DNA from: Pararoseomonas sp. SCSIO 73927
Lineage (GTDB): Bacteria; Pseudomonadota; Alphaproteobacteria; Acetobacterales; Acetobacteraceae
Assembly (NCBI RefSeq): GCF_037040815.1
Contig: NZ_CP146232.1
Location: 2,288,501 to 2,352,500, forward strand
DNA: 64,000 bases
Direction of reading: 5' to 3'
Made by a program: the position numbers and the translations under genes
Shown: positions 17,270 through 25,581 of the stretch, piece by piece
Position numbering within the stretch: position 1 is the first letter of the stretch
How the letters are laid out: every line of letters starts with the position of its first letter
Notes under the pieces: model-generated
Seen by the model: only the letters and a program-made list of their open reading frames with translations
Database searches by the model: none
What the model was told of the DNA's origin: nothing

Positions 17270-17940
17270 CGGGAAATCCCCAGCAGCCCGGGCAGGGCGG
17301 CGTGGCTGGTGAACACCTCCGCCACTCCCGCCTCCAGCAGGTCCAGCGCCGGCGTCTCGTGCGCGAAGCCGAGCACGCGGCAGCCGGCGGCCACCCCCGC
17401 CCGCGCGCCCGTCACGCTGTCCTCGATCACCACGCAGTCGCGCGGATCGGCGCCGCAGAGGCGCGCGGCGGCGATGTAGAGATCGGGGTGCGGCTTCGGC
17501 CGCTCCACGTCCTCGAAGCAGAGGATTCGCCCCTGGAAATGCGAGAAGAAGGGAAGGAGCCCCGTCTTCGTCCGCAGCTCGTCGCGGCCGGAATTGGAGG
17601 CGACGGCCATGGGAATGCCCGCCGCTGCCACCGCCTCCACCGCGCCCTGCGCGCCGGGGATCGGGTCCAGCATCCCCGCGCGGTACTTGCCGACGATGCG
17701 CGCCACGATCTGCCGCGGCCAGTCATCGGGCACGTCGAGGCCGAGCCTGTCCCGCACCACCGCCACGATGTCGGGCAGGGAGGTGCCCATGAAGGTCTCC
17801 TTCGCGGCCTCCATCGTCATCGGGAAGCCGCGCTCGGTCAGGTCCTCGGCGATGGAGCCGTTCGCCACGGCCTCGCTGTCGGCCAGCACCCCGTCGCAGT
17901 CGAACAACACGGCAGCGGGCAGCACGGCAGCAGGACGCAT
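17266..17940 (-). CDS. HAD superfamily phosphatase (phosphoglycolate/beta-PGM type)
   Basis: A 224-residue HAD hydrolase. AVLFDCDGVLADSEAVANGS holds motif I with the nucleophile Asp and the acid/base Asp; ASNSGRDEL is motif II; ERPKPHPDLY has the motif III Lys; CVVIEDSVTGARAG is motif IV. A helical cap lies between motifs I and II. The likely substrates are small phosphate esters. The ATG at 17940 shares one base with the hemH stop (TGATG), and its own stop overlaps hemJ. Its place between two heme genes is odd; a link to heme synthesis is not established. Confidence 0.88.
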   Translation of the reverse strand: MRPAAVLPAAVLFDCDGVLADSEAVANGSIAEDLTERGFPMTMEAAKETFMGTSLPDIVAVVRDRLGLDVPDDWPRQIVARIVGKYRAGMLDPIPGAQGAVEAVAAAGIPMAVASNSGRDELRTKTGLLPFFSHFQGRILCFEDVERPKPHPDLYIAAARLCGADPRDCVVIEDSVTGARAGVAAGCRVLGFAHETPALDLLEAGVAEVFTSHAALPGLLGISR

Positions 17941-19064
17941 CAGGCGGCACTCCGGAGGGGCTGGGCCGCGGAGTGCGGGCAACCCGTATGGGCCTTCGGG
18001 CATTGCCGCCCGCCGGCGAAGGAACAGAGCTTGCCGCCCGCCGCGTCCCGCGATCCGCGCGTCTCCGCCCGCGCGCGCGCGACAAGCGCGGCCACGGCGC
18101 GGATGAAGGCCGGGTCGCTGTTCTGCGCTGGCACGCGGAAGTAGCCGGGCACGCCCTTGTGCTCCGCCAGCTCCCGGTACTCCACGTCCAGCTCCACCAG
18201 CGTCTCGGAGTGCTCCGACACGAAGGCGATGGGGCAGACCAGGATCGCGGTGCCGTCGGCCGCGGCGCGCGCGATCTCCTCCTCCGTGCTCGGCCCGAGC
18301 CACTTCTGCGGCGTCACGCGGGACTGGTAGCAGATGGCGTTGTCGAGCTCCGGCATGTCCAGCGCCGCCAGCACGGCCGCCGCGCTGCGCTCCACCTGCC
18401 ACTGATAGGGATCGCCTTGCTTCACGATCGTCTCGGGCAGCCCGTGCGCGCTGAACAGCAGCCGCAGCTTCGCCCCGGCCGGCAGCGCCGCCCGCGCCTC
18501 CTCCAGCGCGCGCCGCACGATCGCCGCCGTCGCCTCCGCGTAGCCGTCATCGGAGTGCCAGCAGCACAGCGTCGTCACCGGCACGGAAAGCCCGGCCTTC
18601 CTCGCCGCCGCGTGCCACACCGTCAGGCTGCTGCCCGTCGTCGTCGTGCTGAACTGCGGGTAGAGCGGCAGCAGCAGCACCTCGTCAGCACCCCACTCCT
18701 TGACTTGCCGCACCGCTTCCTCGGTGAAGGGGTGCCAGTACCGCATGGCCACGAAGCACCGCGCCTCCACGCCCTCCTCCGCCAGTACGCCCTCCAGCGC
18801 GCGCGCCTGCTCCTCCGTCAGCTCCCGCAACGGCGACTTGCCGCCGAGGATGGCGTAGTTCTCCGTCGCCGCCTTCGTCCGCCGCGCGGCCACCAAACGT
18901 CCCAGCGGGATCCGCAGGATGGCCGGAAACCGCAGGATGGCCGGATCGGTGAAAAGGTTCGTCAGGAAGGGCCGCACCGCCGCCGGGCTGTCGGGCCCGC
19001 CGAGGTTGAACAGCACCACCGCCAGCCGCCGGGGCCCGGACGGGCCGCCCTCGTTCATGCTCAT
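17940..19064 (-). CDS. hemH: Ferrochelatase HemH with Cys-rich C-terminus
   Basis: A 374-residue enzyme that inserts Fe2+ into protoporphyrin IX. RLAVVLFNLGGPDSPAAVRP is the family N-terminus, LLLPLYPQFSTTTTGSS the porphyrin-binding region, LLFSAHGLPETIVKQGDPY carries the catalytic His, and ILVCPIAFVSEHSETLVELD the conserved Glu/His segment. It ends with LCSFAGGRQCPKAHTGCPH, a cluster of three Cys. Ferrochelatases of Caulobacter and some others carry a [2Fe-2S] cluster near their C-terminus, so a cluster here is plausible. Two ATG codons, 19064 and 19058, can start it; 19064 is used. The frame runs further upstream only through repeat DNA. Confidence 0.94.
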   Translation of the reverse strand: MSMNEGGPSGPRRLAVVLFNLGGPDSPAAVRPFLTNLFTDPAILRFPAILRIPLGRLVAARRTKAATENYAILGGKSPLRELTEEQARALEGVLAEEGVEARCFVAMRYWHPFTEEAVRQVKEWGADEVLLLPLYPQFSTTTTGSSLTVWHAAARKAGLSVPVTTLCCWHSDDGYAEATAAIVRRALEEARAALPAGAKLRLLFSAHGLPETIVKQGDPYQWQVERSAAAVLAALDMPELDNAICYQSRVTPQKWLGPSTEEEIARAAADGTAILVCPIAFVSEHSETLVELDVEYRELAEHKGVPGYFRVPAQNSDPAFIRAVAALVARARAETRGSRDAAGGKLCSFAGGRQCPKAHTGCPHSAAQPLRSAA

Positions 19065-19130
19065 GGGACGCCAGATGCCATTCCCGGCGGTGGGGTCAAG
19101 GTCGGGAGGCTCCGCCTCCCGTGCCCTCCG

Positions 19131-19385
19131 CCAGGGGAAGAAGGAATTCTTCCCCTGGACCCCATCATCTTTCCTCATTCGGCTGCCGCGGGAAGCGGGG
19201 CTGGCATCGCCGGAATCTTCACTCAACGGCAACGCGGGCAGACGTGTCCCACGCCTCGGGTCGCTGACCCGAGGCGAGACCCCGGCCCCCCCCTTCCGCG
19301 GCAGCCCACCAGAAGAAGATGAGGGGGTCGAAGGCACTGCCTTCGACGTCCAAGGGAGGGGAGAATTCCTTCTCCCCTCCCTTGG
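19131..19385. repeat. Multi-hairpin intergenic element, double copy C (hemH - MFS gap)
   Basis: The 19065-19396 gap holds two hairpin-1 units facing each other around one hairpin 2. Hairpin 1 of the forward unit is at 19131-19158 (arm CCAGGGGAAGAA, loop GGAA, perfect); hairpin 2 is at 19252-19276 (arm CGCCTCGGGTC, loop GCT); an extra hairpin lies at 19327-19347 (arm GTCGAAGGC); and the reverse unit's hairpin 1 is at 19350-19385 (arm CCAAGGGAGGGGAGAA, loop TTCC, perfect 16 bp). No gene is seen. Confidence 0.88.
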
Positions 19386-19396
19386 GGCCACCCACG

Positions 19397-20587
19397 CTAC
19401 TCCGCCGAGACGACGCGCCCCTTCCCGTAGAGCGCCACCCGGAACGCGACCTGCCCGACCACCCCGGCCCCGGTCAGCACGACCGCCGCCGCCAGGGCCG
19501 GGTTCGACCCCAGCCCGACGAGGGCGGAGCAGAGGGAGCCGATCGCCATCTGGATGAAGCCGTAGAGGCCGGAGGCGGAGCCGGTGATCCGCGGGTTGAG
19601 GCTGATGGCCTGGGTCAGCACCGCCGGCCCCGCGACGCCGACGCAGAGGGTGAAGACGAACATCGGCAGCATGGCCGAGACAGGGTTCAGCGCCCCCGCC
19701 AGCACCACGACGAGGAAGGTGAGGGAGGCGGCCGCGCCGAGAAGGCTGGCCCGGGCCAGCACGCGGTCCAGCGCGCCGCGCCGGATCAGCCGGCTGGCGA
19801 TCCAGTTGCCGATGGAGATGCCGACGACAAGAGCGCTGAGGGCGATCCCCGCCTCGTGCGCGGGCCGGCCCAGCTCGTGGAGGATGAAGGGGGCGGCGCT
19901 GAAGAAGGCGTAGGCCGCCGTGGTCACGCAGCCCCCGCAGACCGCGTAGCCCAGGAAGACGGGGGAGGAGGCGAGGCGGAGGTAGTCCCGCACCAGGGTG
20001 GAGGTCGGGGTGGCGGCGGGCTGGCCCGTCTCCGGCAGCAGGCGCCAGGTGAAGACGAGGTTGGCCACCCCCAGCAGGCAGAGGATCAGCAGCGTGGAGC
20101 GCCAGCCGGCCACGGCCACGGCGGCGCTGCCGACCAGCGGCGCGAGGCCGGGGCCGACCGTGACCATCAGGTTCAGCAGGGCCAGCCGCTGCGCCGTGTC
20201 CGCCGCGCCGGAGGTGTCGCGCACGATGGCGCGGCCGAGCACCACGCCGGCGCAGCCGCCCAGCGCCTGGAACAGCCGCGCGGCCACCAGCGTCTCCGCG
20301 TTCGGCGCCACCAGCGCGGCCAGGCCGGCCAGGGTGTAGAGGGAGAGGCCGGCCAGCAGCACCGGCCGCCGCCCGAACCGGTCCGCCAGCGGTCCGTAGA
20401 TCGGCTGCCCCAGCGCGAGGCCCAGCACGTAGAGGCTGATGGTGAGCTGCAGCACCCCCTGGCTGGCGCCCAGCGCCGCCGTGGCCGCCGTCAGCGCGGG
20501 GACGAAGATGTACATCGCCACCGTGCCGCTGAAGGTGACGAGGGCCAGCAGCCAGAGGGGAACCGCCGGCCGGGGCGCGTCGCTCAT
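19397..20587 (-). CDS. Bcr/CflA family multidrug efflux MFS transporter
   Basis: A 396-residue inner-membrane protein with about 12 membrane segments. GPLADRFGRRPVLLAGLSLY is the MFS motif A between segments 2 and 3; ARLFQALGGCAGVVLGRAIV and NLMVTVGPGLAPLVGSAAV are the Bcr/CflA-type motifs B and C of drug:H+ antiporters. The ATG at 20587 overlaps the stop of the MarR gene (ATGA). Regulation by that MarR protein is likely, since the two are coupled and MarR regulators often control the exporter next to them. Confidence 0.92.
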   Translation of the reverse strand: MSDAPRPAVPLWLLALVTFSGTVAMYIFVPALTAATAALGASQGVLQLTISLYVLGLALGQPIYGPLADRFGRRPVLLAGLSLYTLAGLAALVAPNAETLVAARLFQALGGCAGVVLGRAIVRDTSGAADTAQRLALLNLMVTVGPGLAPLVGSAAVAVAGWRSTLLILCLLGVANLVFTWRLLPETGQPAATPTSTLVRDYLRLASSPVFLGYAVCGGCVTTAAYAFFSAAPFILHELGRPAHEAGIALSALVVGISIGNWIASRLIRRGALDRVLARASLLGAAASLTFLVVVLAGALNPVSAMLPMFVFTLCVGVAGPAVLTQAISLNPRITGSASGLYGFIQMAIGSLCSALVGLGSNPALAAAVVLTGAGVVGQVAFRVALYGKGRVVSAE

Positions 20588-21072
20588 GCCGCCTGCATCT
20601 CCGGGTCCGCCAGCCGGGCCATGATCCGCGTCATCACGCGGTGCGCCGCGTCGATCTCCGCCTCGGTCAGCCCGGCCATGGCTTCGTCCCGCATGGCGGC
20701 AGAGACCTCCTCCACCCGCGATGCCAGGCTCCGCCCCGCCTCTGTCAGCACGATCGCCTTGGCGCGCCGGTCCGTGCCCGCCCCACGCCGTTCCACCAGC
20801 CCCGCCGCTTCCAGCGAGTCCAGCAGCCGGACCACGGAGGAGCCGTCCAGGGAGAGGGAGAGGGCCAGTTCCTTCTGCCGCATGGGCGCCGGGGCGCGGG
20901 CCAGGCGGATCAGCGGCAGCCAGGTCGCCTCGGAGAGCCCGAACGGCTCCAGCCTCCGGTTCACGGCGCGCCGCCAGTGCCGCGCCGTGGCGGCGATAAG
21001 GATGGGCAGGGTCGCCCGGGGGGACGTGTGCATCGCCAATCGATGGTATGTCACGCATTTGCTGCGATGCAA
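20584..21072 (-). CDS. MarR family transcriptional regulator
   Basis: A winged-helix repressor-like protein. MRQKELALSLSLDGSSVVRLLDS... is the DNA-recognition part: helix-turn-helix SLSLDGSSVVRLLDSLEAAG, followed by the wing LVERRGAGTDRRAKAIVLTE with the family-typical D-R-R. MarR proteins respond to small phenolic or lipophilic ligands. The open frame gives 162 residues from 21072; an ATG at 21033 (149 residues, MHTSPRATLPILIAA) is equally possible. It leads the exporter operon and is divergent from grpE. A TTGC/GCAA dyad at about 21060-21073 (plus-strand GCAA side TTTGCTGCGATGCAA) in front of it may be its operator. Confidence 0.9.
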   Translation of the reverse strand: MHRSKCVTYHRLAMHTSPRATLPILIAATARHWRRAVNRRLEPFGLSEATWLPLIRLARAPAPMRQKELALSLSLDGSSVVRLLDSLEAAGLVERRGAGTDRRAKAIVLTEAGRSLASRVEEVSAAMRDEAMAGLTEAEIDAAHRVMTRIMARLADPEMQAA

Positions 21073-21192
21073 TATTCACCTCTCTCGCCGCGGTTGGGCG
21101 GGCACGGCGCAGCTTGCCCCGACGCTCCCCGGACCCTAGGTGAGGCGTCGAGAAACGGCCCTGCCGAGGGCCAGGAAAGACCCGATCATCCG

Positions 21193-21768
21193 ATGAGCGA
21201 TCCCCAGAAGCCCTCCGAAGTCGATGCCCAGCCCGGGGCCACCAACGCCCCCGAGATCCATGAGCCCGGCACCACCCCCGGGACATCCAGCGTCGAGACC
21301 CCCGCCCCCGACGCGGCGGCGGAGCTCTCGGCCATGCGCGACAAGTGGCTGCGCGCCGAGGCCGAGATGCAGAACCTCCGCAACCGCCACAAGCGCGAGC
21401 TGGAGGACGCCCGCAACTACGCCGTGACGAAGTTCGCGCGCGACGTGGCCGACGCCGCCGAGAACCTGCGCCGCGGCCTGGACGCCCTGCCCCCCACGGC
21501 GGAAGGCGAGGACTCCCCCGTCGCCAAGCTGCGCGGCGGCTTCGAGGGGGTGGAGCGCGCCTTCCTTGCCATGCTGGAGCGCCACGGGGTGAAGTCCGAG
21601 GACCCCTCCGGCAAGCCCTTTGACCCGGAGCTGCACCAGGCCATGGCCGAGCAGCCGGCGCCGGCCGGCGTGGAGCCGGGCACCGTGATCACGGCCTGGA
21701 CGCCGGCCTGGACCATCAACGGGCGCCTTCTGAAGCCGGCCATGGTTGTGGTGGCGGGGAAGGGCTGA
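21193..21768 (+). CDS. grpE: Nucleotide exchange factor GrpE
   Basis: A 191-residue co-chaperone that speeds ADP release from DnaK. The start MSDPQKPSEVDAQPG opens an acidic, Pro-rich disordered N-terminus; ELSAMRDKWLRAEAEMQNLR begins the long dimeric coiled coil; the C-terminal beta domain holds FDPELHQAMAE and GTVITAWTPAWTINGRLLKP. AGGAAAG precedes the ATG by about ten bases. The usual partner hrcA is not beside it; the neighbour is a divergent MarR operon. No CIRCE inverted repeat is seen upstream. Confidence 0.95.
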   Translation: MSDPQKPSEVDAQPGATNAPEIHEPGTTPGTSSVETPAPDAAAELSAMRDKWLRAEAEMQNLRNRHKRELEDARNYAVTKFARDVADAAENLRRGLDALPPTAEGEDSPVAKLRGGFEGVERAFLAMLERHGVKSEDPSGKPFDPELHQAMAEQPAPAGVEPGTVITAWTPAWTINGRLLKPAMVVVAGKG

Positions 21769-21788
21769 TCCGTCGCTGACGGGATGCC

Positions 21789-21901
21789 CCGGGGAGAGGA
21801 AGAAGGAATTCTTCCTCTCCCCGGACCCCTCTCCATCATCTTTTTCTTCAGATTGGTCTGACCTTTGCTGACGGTGCGCCTCGGCTCGAGGAGCCGAGGC
21901 G
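21789..21901 (+). repeat. Multi-hairpin intergenic element, copy D (after grpE)
   Basis: Hairpin 1 is a perfect 16-bp stem at 21789-21824 (arm CCGGGGAGAGGAAGAA, loop GGAA), followed by CATCATCTTTTTCTTC. Hairpin 2 is at 21877-21901 (arm CGCCTCGGCTC, loop GAG); compared with copy A both arms carry the same G-to-C swap, so pairing is kept. The 3' part to about 22025 is diverged and contains a small ACGC-TC-GCGT hairpin. It may end grpE transcripts. Confidence 0.88.
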
Positions 21902-22043
21902 ACTGCGAGGGCAGGTCTTAAAGAGTGGGCGCGTTCCGCCAGTCCCGCGGCAGCCTCAGGCCGATCCAGGAGGCTCAAGCTCCGGGCTCGGGACAACGCT
22001 CGCGTTTGCCCTGGGGTGCCGGGGCGGAGCTACAGCGGCTCCT

Positions 22044-23057
22044 CTATCCCCCGACAGCCAGCGTCAGCAGCCGGCGCGCGGTGCCTGCGGGCACCGGCCG
22101 CGCCTGCGGCACCGCGTGCGTCATCTCCCAGGCCTCGTCCAGCCGTTCGCCCAGCGGGACGGAAACGCGCCCCCGCAGCAGGGCGCGCAGGCGGCGGGCG
22201 GTGACGCCGCGATTGGCCCAGAGGAAGAGGCTGTTCAGCAGGCCGAGCTCCCGGTTGGGGTAGAAGGGCTCGTCCGCGTCGATGTCGTAGGGGTGGCAGT
22301 AGGTCCAGGCCAGGGGACCTTCCAGCCGTGCCGTCAGGCGGCGCAGGTCCCAGGTCGGCAGGTAGCGCAGGTACATGCCGCCCAGGGCGGGCAGGCGCAG
22401 GGGGCCGAGCGTGCCGACGGGCACGGGCAGTTCCAACAGCCCGCAGGGCCAGGCGAAGGGCCGGGCCGGGGCCGAGGGGTGGTTGTAGAGGAAGCACCGC
22501 GCCGGCAGCACGGAGGAGGAGTAGGCATAGCCCGCCTCCCGCAGCGTATCGGCCGCCCATTCCGTATCGGGGGTGAGGGAGAAGTAGGGCGCGCGGAAGC
22601 CCGCGACCGGCTGGCCGGAGAGGTCCTGCAGCGCGGCGCGGGCCCGCCCGGCCTCCTCGCGCAGGGCGGCGGGGCCGAGTTCGGGCAGGGCGCGGTGGGT
22701 CTGGTTGTGGCTGGCCAGCTCATGCCCACGCGCCGCGATCTCGCGCACCAGCCAGGGCGCGGCGTCCGCCACATCCCCGAGGACGAAGAAGGTGCCGCGC
22801 GCGCCCGTCTCGTCCAGCAGGTCCAGCAGGGCTGCGGTGGCGGCCAGGTGGCGCCGGCCCGTGCGGTCGGTCGGGCTCGGCTCGATGTCGGCGGTGAAGC
22901 TCAGCAGGCGTGGCAGGGCCGTGAAGGCGTCGCCCGGAGCGGACCCGGTCCCCCGGATCGCGGCTGGATTCCCCCACGGGGCCGCCGGGGCGTCGGCCGG
23001 CTTGCCGCTCCCTGGGCACGCATCGAGCGTGGCGGGGCGCGGGGGACGCGCCGTCAT
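22044..23057 (-). CDS. Polysaccharide deacetylase family protein (NodB/DUF3473-like)
   Basis: A 337-residue carbohydrate esterase 4-type protein. SFTADIEPSPTDRTGR stands at the place of the first motif with Asp; ARGHELASHNQTHRALPELG is the metal-binding H-x3-H region; AGFRAPYFSLTPDTEWAADT is the third motif. The C-terminal YCHPYDIDADEPFYPNRELG resembles the DUF3473 tail seen in exopolysaccharide-locus deacetylases. No signal peptide is seen. It would remove acetyl or related groups from a glycan. It stands alone, divergent from the ACP cassette. Confidence 0.85.
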   Translation of the reverse strand: MTARPPRPATLDACPGSGKPADAPAAPWGNPAAIRGTGSAPGDAFTALPRLLSFTADIEPSPTDRTGRRHLAATAALLDLLDETGARGTFFVLGDVADAAPWLVREIAARGHELASHNQTHRALPELGPAALREEAGRARAALQDLSGQPVAGFRAPYFSLTPDTEWAADTLREAGYAYSSSVLPARCFLYNHPSAPARPFAWPCGLLELPVPVGTLGPLRLPALGGMYLRYLPTWDLRRLTARLEGPLAWTYCHPYDIDADEPFYPNRELGLLNSLFLWANRGVTARRLRALLRGRVSVPLGERLDEAWEMTHAVPQARPVPAGTARRLLTLAVGG

Positions 23058-23154
23058 GCTGAATTTTTAAGGCGCGTCACCATCCCGTGTGCTTTATCCC
23101 CATGTGATTGCCAGGACCAGGGTGGAGACGGGACGCGTGGGTGCGACGACTGCG

Positions 23155-23412
23155 ATGACGGCGCTTGAGGCGGAGGTGGCGGCGCTGATCGTCGGCGCCC
23201 TCCAGCTGGAGGTGCGGCCGGAGGAGATCGAGCCGGAGGCGCCCCTGTTTGGCGAAGGGCTAGACCTGGACAGCATCGACGCGCTGGAGATGGCGCTGGC
23301 CATCTCGCGCAAGTACGGCTTCCAGCTCCGCTCCGACGACGAGCGGAACGGGCGGATCTTCGCCTCCCTGCGGAGCCTCTCCGCGCATATCGAGAAGAAC
23401 CGGGCGGGGTGA
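23155..23412 (+). CDS. Acyl carrier protein of an aryl-polyene-like cassette
   Basis: An 85-residue acyl carrier protein. The phosphopantetheine attachment site is FGEGLDLDSIDALEMALAIS with Ser40; the acidic helix II follows. The ATG at 23155 is chosen by family length; an in-frame GTG at 23137 has a better ribosome binding site (GGAG nine bases before) and would add six residues. It opens a five-gene run, each overlapping the next, that matches half of an aryl polyene locus: carrier, membrane protein, acyl-AMP ligase, dehydratase, acyltransferase/LolA. Discrete carriers of this kind hold the growing or starter acyl chain. Confidence 0.88.
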   Translation: MTALEAEVAALIVGALQLEVRPEEIEPEAPLFGEGLDLDSIDALEMALAISRKYGFQLRSDDERNGRIFASLRSLSAHIEKNRAG

Positions 23413-23963
23413 GCATGGCTGGTCCGGCTGCAGGGCCGGGTCCGGTGCCGGGGGTAGAACCGGTGCCGGGCGCGCGGGCGCGCGGGCGCCGCCGGGCCGT
23501 CCGGCGCGCGGCGCTGGCGCTGCTCCTGCTCCTGGCCTGGGCCCTGCCGGCCTCTGCCTGGCCCTTCGGGCTCGGCGAATGGGTGGGAAAGGGGGAGGCG
23601 TTCTTCCCCGCGCTGGGCGCTGCCGGCCTCGCCTGGGCCTTCGCCCGCACCCTGCGCCCGGGCGCGCAGCCCCTGATCGCGGAGTACATCCGCTTCGACG
23701 AGCGGCGCGACCCCGTGGCCTGCGCCGGCTACGCGCGCGGCCTGACGCTGTTCTGGGCGGCGGTGATGGCGGGGATGGCGGTGGCGGAGCTGGCGGCGGC
23801 GCTGCGGGGCGTGGAGCTCGGCTGGGCGCCGGAGGTGACCCTGCTGGCCCTCTTCCTCGGCGAGCACGCGGTCCGCAGCCTGCGTTTCCCGGAAGGCGGG
23901 ATCGCCTGGCCCAGCCAGACCTTCCGCGCCGTCCTGCGGGCGGAGAGGGCGCGGCATGGCTGA
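23409..23963 (+). CDS. COG4648-like inner-membrane protein of the cassette
   Basis: A protein of up to 184 residues with about four hydrophobic segments. GTG at 23409 overlaps the ACP stop (GTGA); an ATG at 23415 is an alternative. After an Arg/Pro-rich start come RRAALALLLLLAWALPASAW, then RTLRPGAQPLIAEYIRFDER and YARGLTLFWAAVMAGMAVAE. This pattern (R-P-G-x-x-P-L-I then Y-x-R-x-L-T-x-F-W) is that of the uncharacterised membrane protein found in aryl polyene loci. Its role is unknown; an assembly or substrate-presenting function at the membrane is inference. Confidence 0.8.
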   Translation: MSMAGPAAGPGPVPGVEPVPGARARGRRRAVRRAALALLLLLAWALPASAWPFGLGEWVGKGEAFFPALGAAGLAWAFARTLRPGAQPLIAEYIRFDERRDPVACAGYARGLTLFWAAVMAGMAVAELAAALRGVELGWAPEVTLLALFLGEHAVRSLRFPEGGIAWPSQTFRAVLRAERARHG

Positions 23964-25269
23964 GACCCCCTTCCTCGCCCGTGCGCCGGGCGACCTCTTC
24001 GCGCTGCGGGGCCGTGAGCCCGTCACGGCCGGGCGCTACCTGGCCGACGTGGCGGCCCTGGCCGCGCGCCTGCCGGAAGCCCCCTATGTCCTGAACCTCT
24101 GCGCGGACCGCTACCTGGCCCTCGTGGGTTTCGGCGCGGCGCTGGCGCGCGGGCAGGTCACGCTGCTCTCGGCCGACCGCTCCCCTCACCGGCAGCGGGA
24201 GCTGGCGGCCGCCTGGCCCGGCACGGTGGCGATCGCGGACGGTGTGGAGACGGTGATCCCGACCGTGCTGGCCGACGCCCGGGGCGAGGGGGAGTGGGCG
24301 AACTTCACCATCCCCGCGGACCGCGTGGCGGCGATCGGCTTCACCTCCGGCAGCACGGGGGAGCCGCGGCCGCACGCCAAGCCCTGGGGCGCCCTGGCCG
24401 CCGCCGCGCGGGCCGCGGCCGCGCGCTTCGGGCTGGACGACGCGGCGGACCCGGCCACGGTCATCGGCACCGTGCCCGCCCAACACATGTACGGCTTCGA
24501 GACGACGGTCATGCTGCCGCTGCGGGCGCCGGTGGCCGTGCATTCCGGCCCGCACTTCTATCCCGTGGAGGTGGCCGAGGCCGTGGCCGCCGCCCCCGGC
24601 CGCCGCGTGGTGGTGACCACCCCCCTGCAGCTCCGCGCCCTGGTGGCGGGCGGGGTGCGCGGCGCCTCAGCCTTCATCTCCGCCACCGCCCCCCTCTCCC
24701 CGACGCTTGCGGGGGAGGCGGAGGCCGCGCTCGGCGCGCCCGTGCTGGAGATCTACGGCGCGACGGAGATGGGCTCCATCGCCAGCCGTCGCACCATGGA
24801 GGGCGAGGCCTGGACCCTCTACGACGGCGTGGTGCTGGAGGGGGACGAGGCCGCGGCCGCGAGGGTGCCCGGCCTGCCGGAGCCCGTGCCGCTGGCCGAC
24901 CTGATCCAGGCGGAGCCGGACGGCCGCTTCCGCCTGCTCGGCCGGCGCGGGGACATGGTGAAGCGCGGCGGCAAGCGCGCCTCGCTGGCCGGGCTGAACC
25001 GGGTGCTCTCGGAGATCGAGGGGGTGGAGGAGGGCGTCTTCCTCGCCCCCGACGACCTGGAGGCCAACCCCGCCGCCCGTCTCGCCGCCTACGTCGTCGC
25101 CCCCGGCCGCACGAGCGGTGAGATCGTGGCCGCGCTGCGCGAGCGGGTGGAGGCGGTGTTCCTGCCCCGCCCCGTGGTGCTGGTGGACCGGCTGCCGCGC
25201 GACGCCGTGGGCAAGATCACCCGCCGCGGCCTGCAATCCCTGCGCGACGCGCCGAAGGAGGGGTCGTGA
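23956..25269 (+). CDS. AMP-dependent acyl ligase (ANL superfamily) of the cassette
   Basis: A 437-residue adenylate-forming enzyme, shorter than most ANL ligases (about 500-550) but normal for those in aryl polyene loci. The phosphate loop is IGFTSGSTGEPRPHAKPW at about 128-145; LEIYGATEMGSIASR is the A5 region; GRRGDMVKRGGKRASL is the hinge with the flexible C-domain; VGKITRRGL near the end holds the catalytic Lys. It likely activates an aryl or fatty acid and loads it on the ACP. It overlaps the membrane protein gene by eight bases and the dehydratase by four. Confidence 0.88.
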   Translation: MAETPFLARAPGDLFALRGREPVTAGRYLADVAALAARLPEAPYVLNLCADRYLALVGFGAALARGQVTLLSADRSPHRQRELAAAWPGTVAIADGVETVIPTVLADARGEGEWANFTIPADRVAAIGFTSGSTGEPRPHAKPWGALAAAARAAAARFGLDDAADPATVIGTVPAQHMYGFETTVMLPLRAPVAVHSGPHFYPVEVAEAVAAAPGRRVVVTTPLQLRALVAGGVRGASAFISATAPLSPTLAGEAEAALGAPVLEIYGATEMGSIASRRTMEGEAWTLYDGVVLEGDEAAAARVPGLPEPVPLADLIQAEPDGRFRLLGRRGDMVKRGGKRASLAGLNRVLSEIEGVEEGVFLAPDDLEANPAARLAAYVVAPGRTSGEIVAALRERVEAVFLPRPVVLVDRLPRDAVGKITRRGLQSLRDAPKEGS

Positions 25270-25571
25270 GCGACGGCCCCTGGACCGCCCGCTTCCGCGT
25301 GCCGGCGGACCACCCCTGCCTGCCCGGCCACTTCCCCGGCCGCCCCGTGGTGCCGGGCGTTGTGCTGCTGGATGCGGTGATGCAGGCCGCCCGCGCCGCC
25401 GGGCTGCCCATGGGAAGGGAGGAGGCCGCGCGCATCGCCTCCGCCAAGTTCCTGCGCCCCGTCGGCCCGGAGGAGGAGGTGGAGCTGACGCTGCGCCGCA
25501 CCGCTACCGGCCGCCTGGCCTTCGCGGGCGGGGTCGCCGGCACCCCGGCCTTTGGGGGCGAGCTGGCGTGA
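25266..25571 (+). CDS. Short hotdog-fold 3-hydroxyacyl-ACP dehydratase
   Basis: A 101-residue single hotdog domain. DHPCLPGHFPGRPVVPGVVL holds the FabZ/FabA-type active site with His16 and the PGHFPGxPVxPGV motif; the Glu/Asp usual on the second helix is replaced by LLDAVMQAAR with Asp. KFLRPVGPEEEVELTL is the conserved central strand. It would remove water from a 3-hydroxyacyl intermediate during chain extension. It starts with GTG, overlapping the ligase stop. The presence of a dehydratase without ketosynthase or ketoreductase nearby is notable. Confidence 0.83.
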   Translation: MSDGPWTARFRVPADHPCLPGHFPGRPVVPGVVLLDAVMQAARAAGLPMGREEAARIASAKFLRPVGPEEEVELTLRRTATGRLAFAGGVAGTPAFGGELA

Positions 25572-25581
25572 GCGGCCCTTC

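Noticed and set aside
17943..18402. N-terminal extension of the HAD phosphatase frame
   Set aside because: It lies antisense-like within hemH in another frame; the HAD motif I begins ten residues after the ATG at 17940.
20588..21286. N-terminal extension of the MFS frame
   Set aside because: It overlaps the MarR gene and the grpE start; the MFS N-terminus begins at 20587.
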